Origin: Candidatus Rokuibacteriota bacterium
GTDB taxonomy: Bacteria > Methylomirabilota > Methylomirabilia > Rokubacteriales > CSP1-6
Assembly: GCA_016206385.1 (NCBI GenBank)
Contig: JACQRS010000253.1
Span: 1 to 5,706, forward strand
Length of the DNA stretch: 5,706 nt
Direction: 5' to 3'
Each line of letters starts with the position of its first letter. Positions within the stretch are counted from its first letter, which is position 1. Below the pieces are notes generated by a model, which did not search any database, had not been told where the DNA came from, and saw only the letters and a program-made list of their open reading frames with translations. This document shows positions 5,038 to 5,706 of the stretch, piece by piece. The translations under genes were made by a program, and so were the position numbers.

Positions 5038-5706
5038 ATGGTGCTCCTGGCTCTGGTTGGTTTGGGCGCAGTCGGCTGCGGCAAGAAGGGCCCGCCCGTG
5101 GCTCCCGAGCGACGGGTGCCGGCCACGGTCTCCGGGTTCACGGCGACGGTGGAAGGGCGTGCGATCATGCTCAGCTGGACGAACCCGACGACGCGCGCCG
5201 ATGGGACCCGGATGAAGGATCTCACGGCGCTCCGGGTGTACCGGCGCGAGGAGCCGGGGGACGGAGAGCCCAAGCCCGCCATGCTTTCGTGGGGCAGGGT
5301 GGTAGGCTACGACGAGGTGGCGGCCATCAGGCTGGCCGAGCCGGCGCCGGCCAAGGTAGAGGGGAGCCGGCTCACGTGGGGCGACCGGTCGAACCTCTCC
5401 CTGGGCCGCCGCTATGTGTATGTCGTCACCGCGATCGATGCCAGCGGCCGATCCAGCATGCCTTCGGAGCGCCTGACCGTTACCTTTCTGGCTGCGCCCG
5501 CGCCGCCGCTGGCCCTGTCTGCTACCGCCGGTGAAAGCGAGGTGAGGCTCGAGTGGACGAGGCCCGCCACCCTCGTCGACGGAAGCCCCCTGAGGGGAAC
5601 CCTCGCCTATCGGGTGCTGCGCTCGACCGGCCCTGACGCCGAGCCCACTCCCGTCGCCCGCACCCCCATCACGGCCACCACCTTTACCGACAGAGGGCTT
5701 CAGAAC
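5038..5706 (+). CDS. Lipoprotein with LptM-like N-terminus and fibronectin type III-like domains (3' partial)
   Basis: The frame is open to the last base, so the gene is cut by the window; 223 residues are visible from the ATG at 5038. The hydrophobic start MVLLALVGLGAVGC ends in a lipobox-like AVG-Cys14, followed by GKKGPPVAP, which resembles the CGKKGPP start of small LptM/YifL-type lipoproteins. Two fibronectin type III-like units follow: about residues 26-140 (AIMLSWTNP, LRVYRR, YVYVVTAIDASGRSSMPS) and about 146 to the edge (VRLEWTRP, YRVLRS, with the end missing). I expect an envelope lipoprotein; its role is unknown. Start choice is uncertain. The same frame is open back to the ATG at 4882, which overlaps the argH stop (ATGA) and has a GAGGGG upstream, but that would add 52 arginine/proline-rich residues translated through the inverted repeat. 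Conversely, the 5038 start lacks a positively charged n-region and a clear ribosome binding site. It is probably cotranscribed with argH. From general knowledge, lysA and dapF often follow such an argH-lipoprotein pair. Confidence 0.85.
   Translation, partial: MVLLALVGLGAVGCGKKGPPVAPERRVPATVSGFTATVEGRAIMLSWTNPTTRADGTRMKDLTALRVYRREEPGDGEPKPAMLSWGRVVGYDEVAAIRLAEPAPAKVEGSRLTWGDRSNLSLGRRYVYVVTAIDASGRSSMPSERLTVTFLAAPAPPLALSATAGESEVRLEWTRPATLVDGSPLRGTLAYRVLRSTGPDAEPTPVARTPITATTFTDRGLQN

Noticed and set aside
4944..5534. 196-codon plus-strand open frame downstream of argH
   Set aside because: It is Gly/Arg/Ala-rich and lies in a different frame from the lipoprotein, which has a lipobox and FN3 motifs; it also starts inside the inverted repeat.

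Overview
The window is G+C-rich bacterial chromosomal DNA. The gene bodies are visibly GC-dominated (about 73% in one 60-base block I counted inside argH), while the rpoA/mltG intergenic region drops to about 39%. Gene content and protein style (argH followed by a fibronectin-III lipoprotein, an MR-type sugar-acid enzyme, a stand-alone rpoA) would suit a high-GC soil or subsurface lineage such as Rokubacteria/NC10 or a deltaproteobacterial relative. That placement is an inference from style; there is no rRNA or other decisive marker here.

Layout. (1) Bases 1-1080, plus strand: the C-terminal ~360 residues of an enolase-superfamily enzyme of the mandelate-racemase subgroup, most like D-galactarolactone cycloisomerase, cut by the left edge. 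(2) Bases 1160-2155, minus strand, convergent with it: a full-length RNA polymerase alpha subunit (rpoA) standing alone, without ribosomal-protein neighbours, and with divergent residues in the N-terminal assembly domain. (3) Bases 2156-2285: an AT-rich divergent promoter region with a good -35/-10 pair for mltG and an extended -10 for rpoA. (4) Bases 2286-3314, plus: mltG, the membrane-bound endolytic murein transglycosylase, followed by a G6/C6 hairpin. (5) Bases 3315-3481: a pyrimidine-rich gap ending in a near-consensus promoter and a ribosome binding site for argH. (6) Bases 3482-4885, plus: argH, argininosuccinate lyase. (7) Bases 4883-5009: a nested inverted repeat with perfect 18-bp outer arms that begins exactly on the argH stop codon. 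(8) Bases 5038 to the right edge, plus: a lipoprotein with an LptM-like CGKKGPP start and two fibronectin type III-like domains, cut by the window end.

The genes do not form one pathway. They are four or five independent transcription units: sugar-acid catabolism, transcription, cell-wall synthesis, and an arginine unit that probably continues into the envelope lipoprotein. I see no defence system, CRISPR array, transposase or phage gene. The items most worth a second look are the orphan, divergent rpoA and the nested palindromic element at the argH/lipoprotein junction. No convincing wholly new system is visible.
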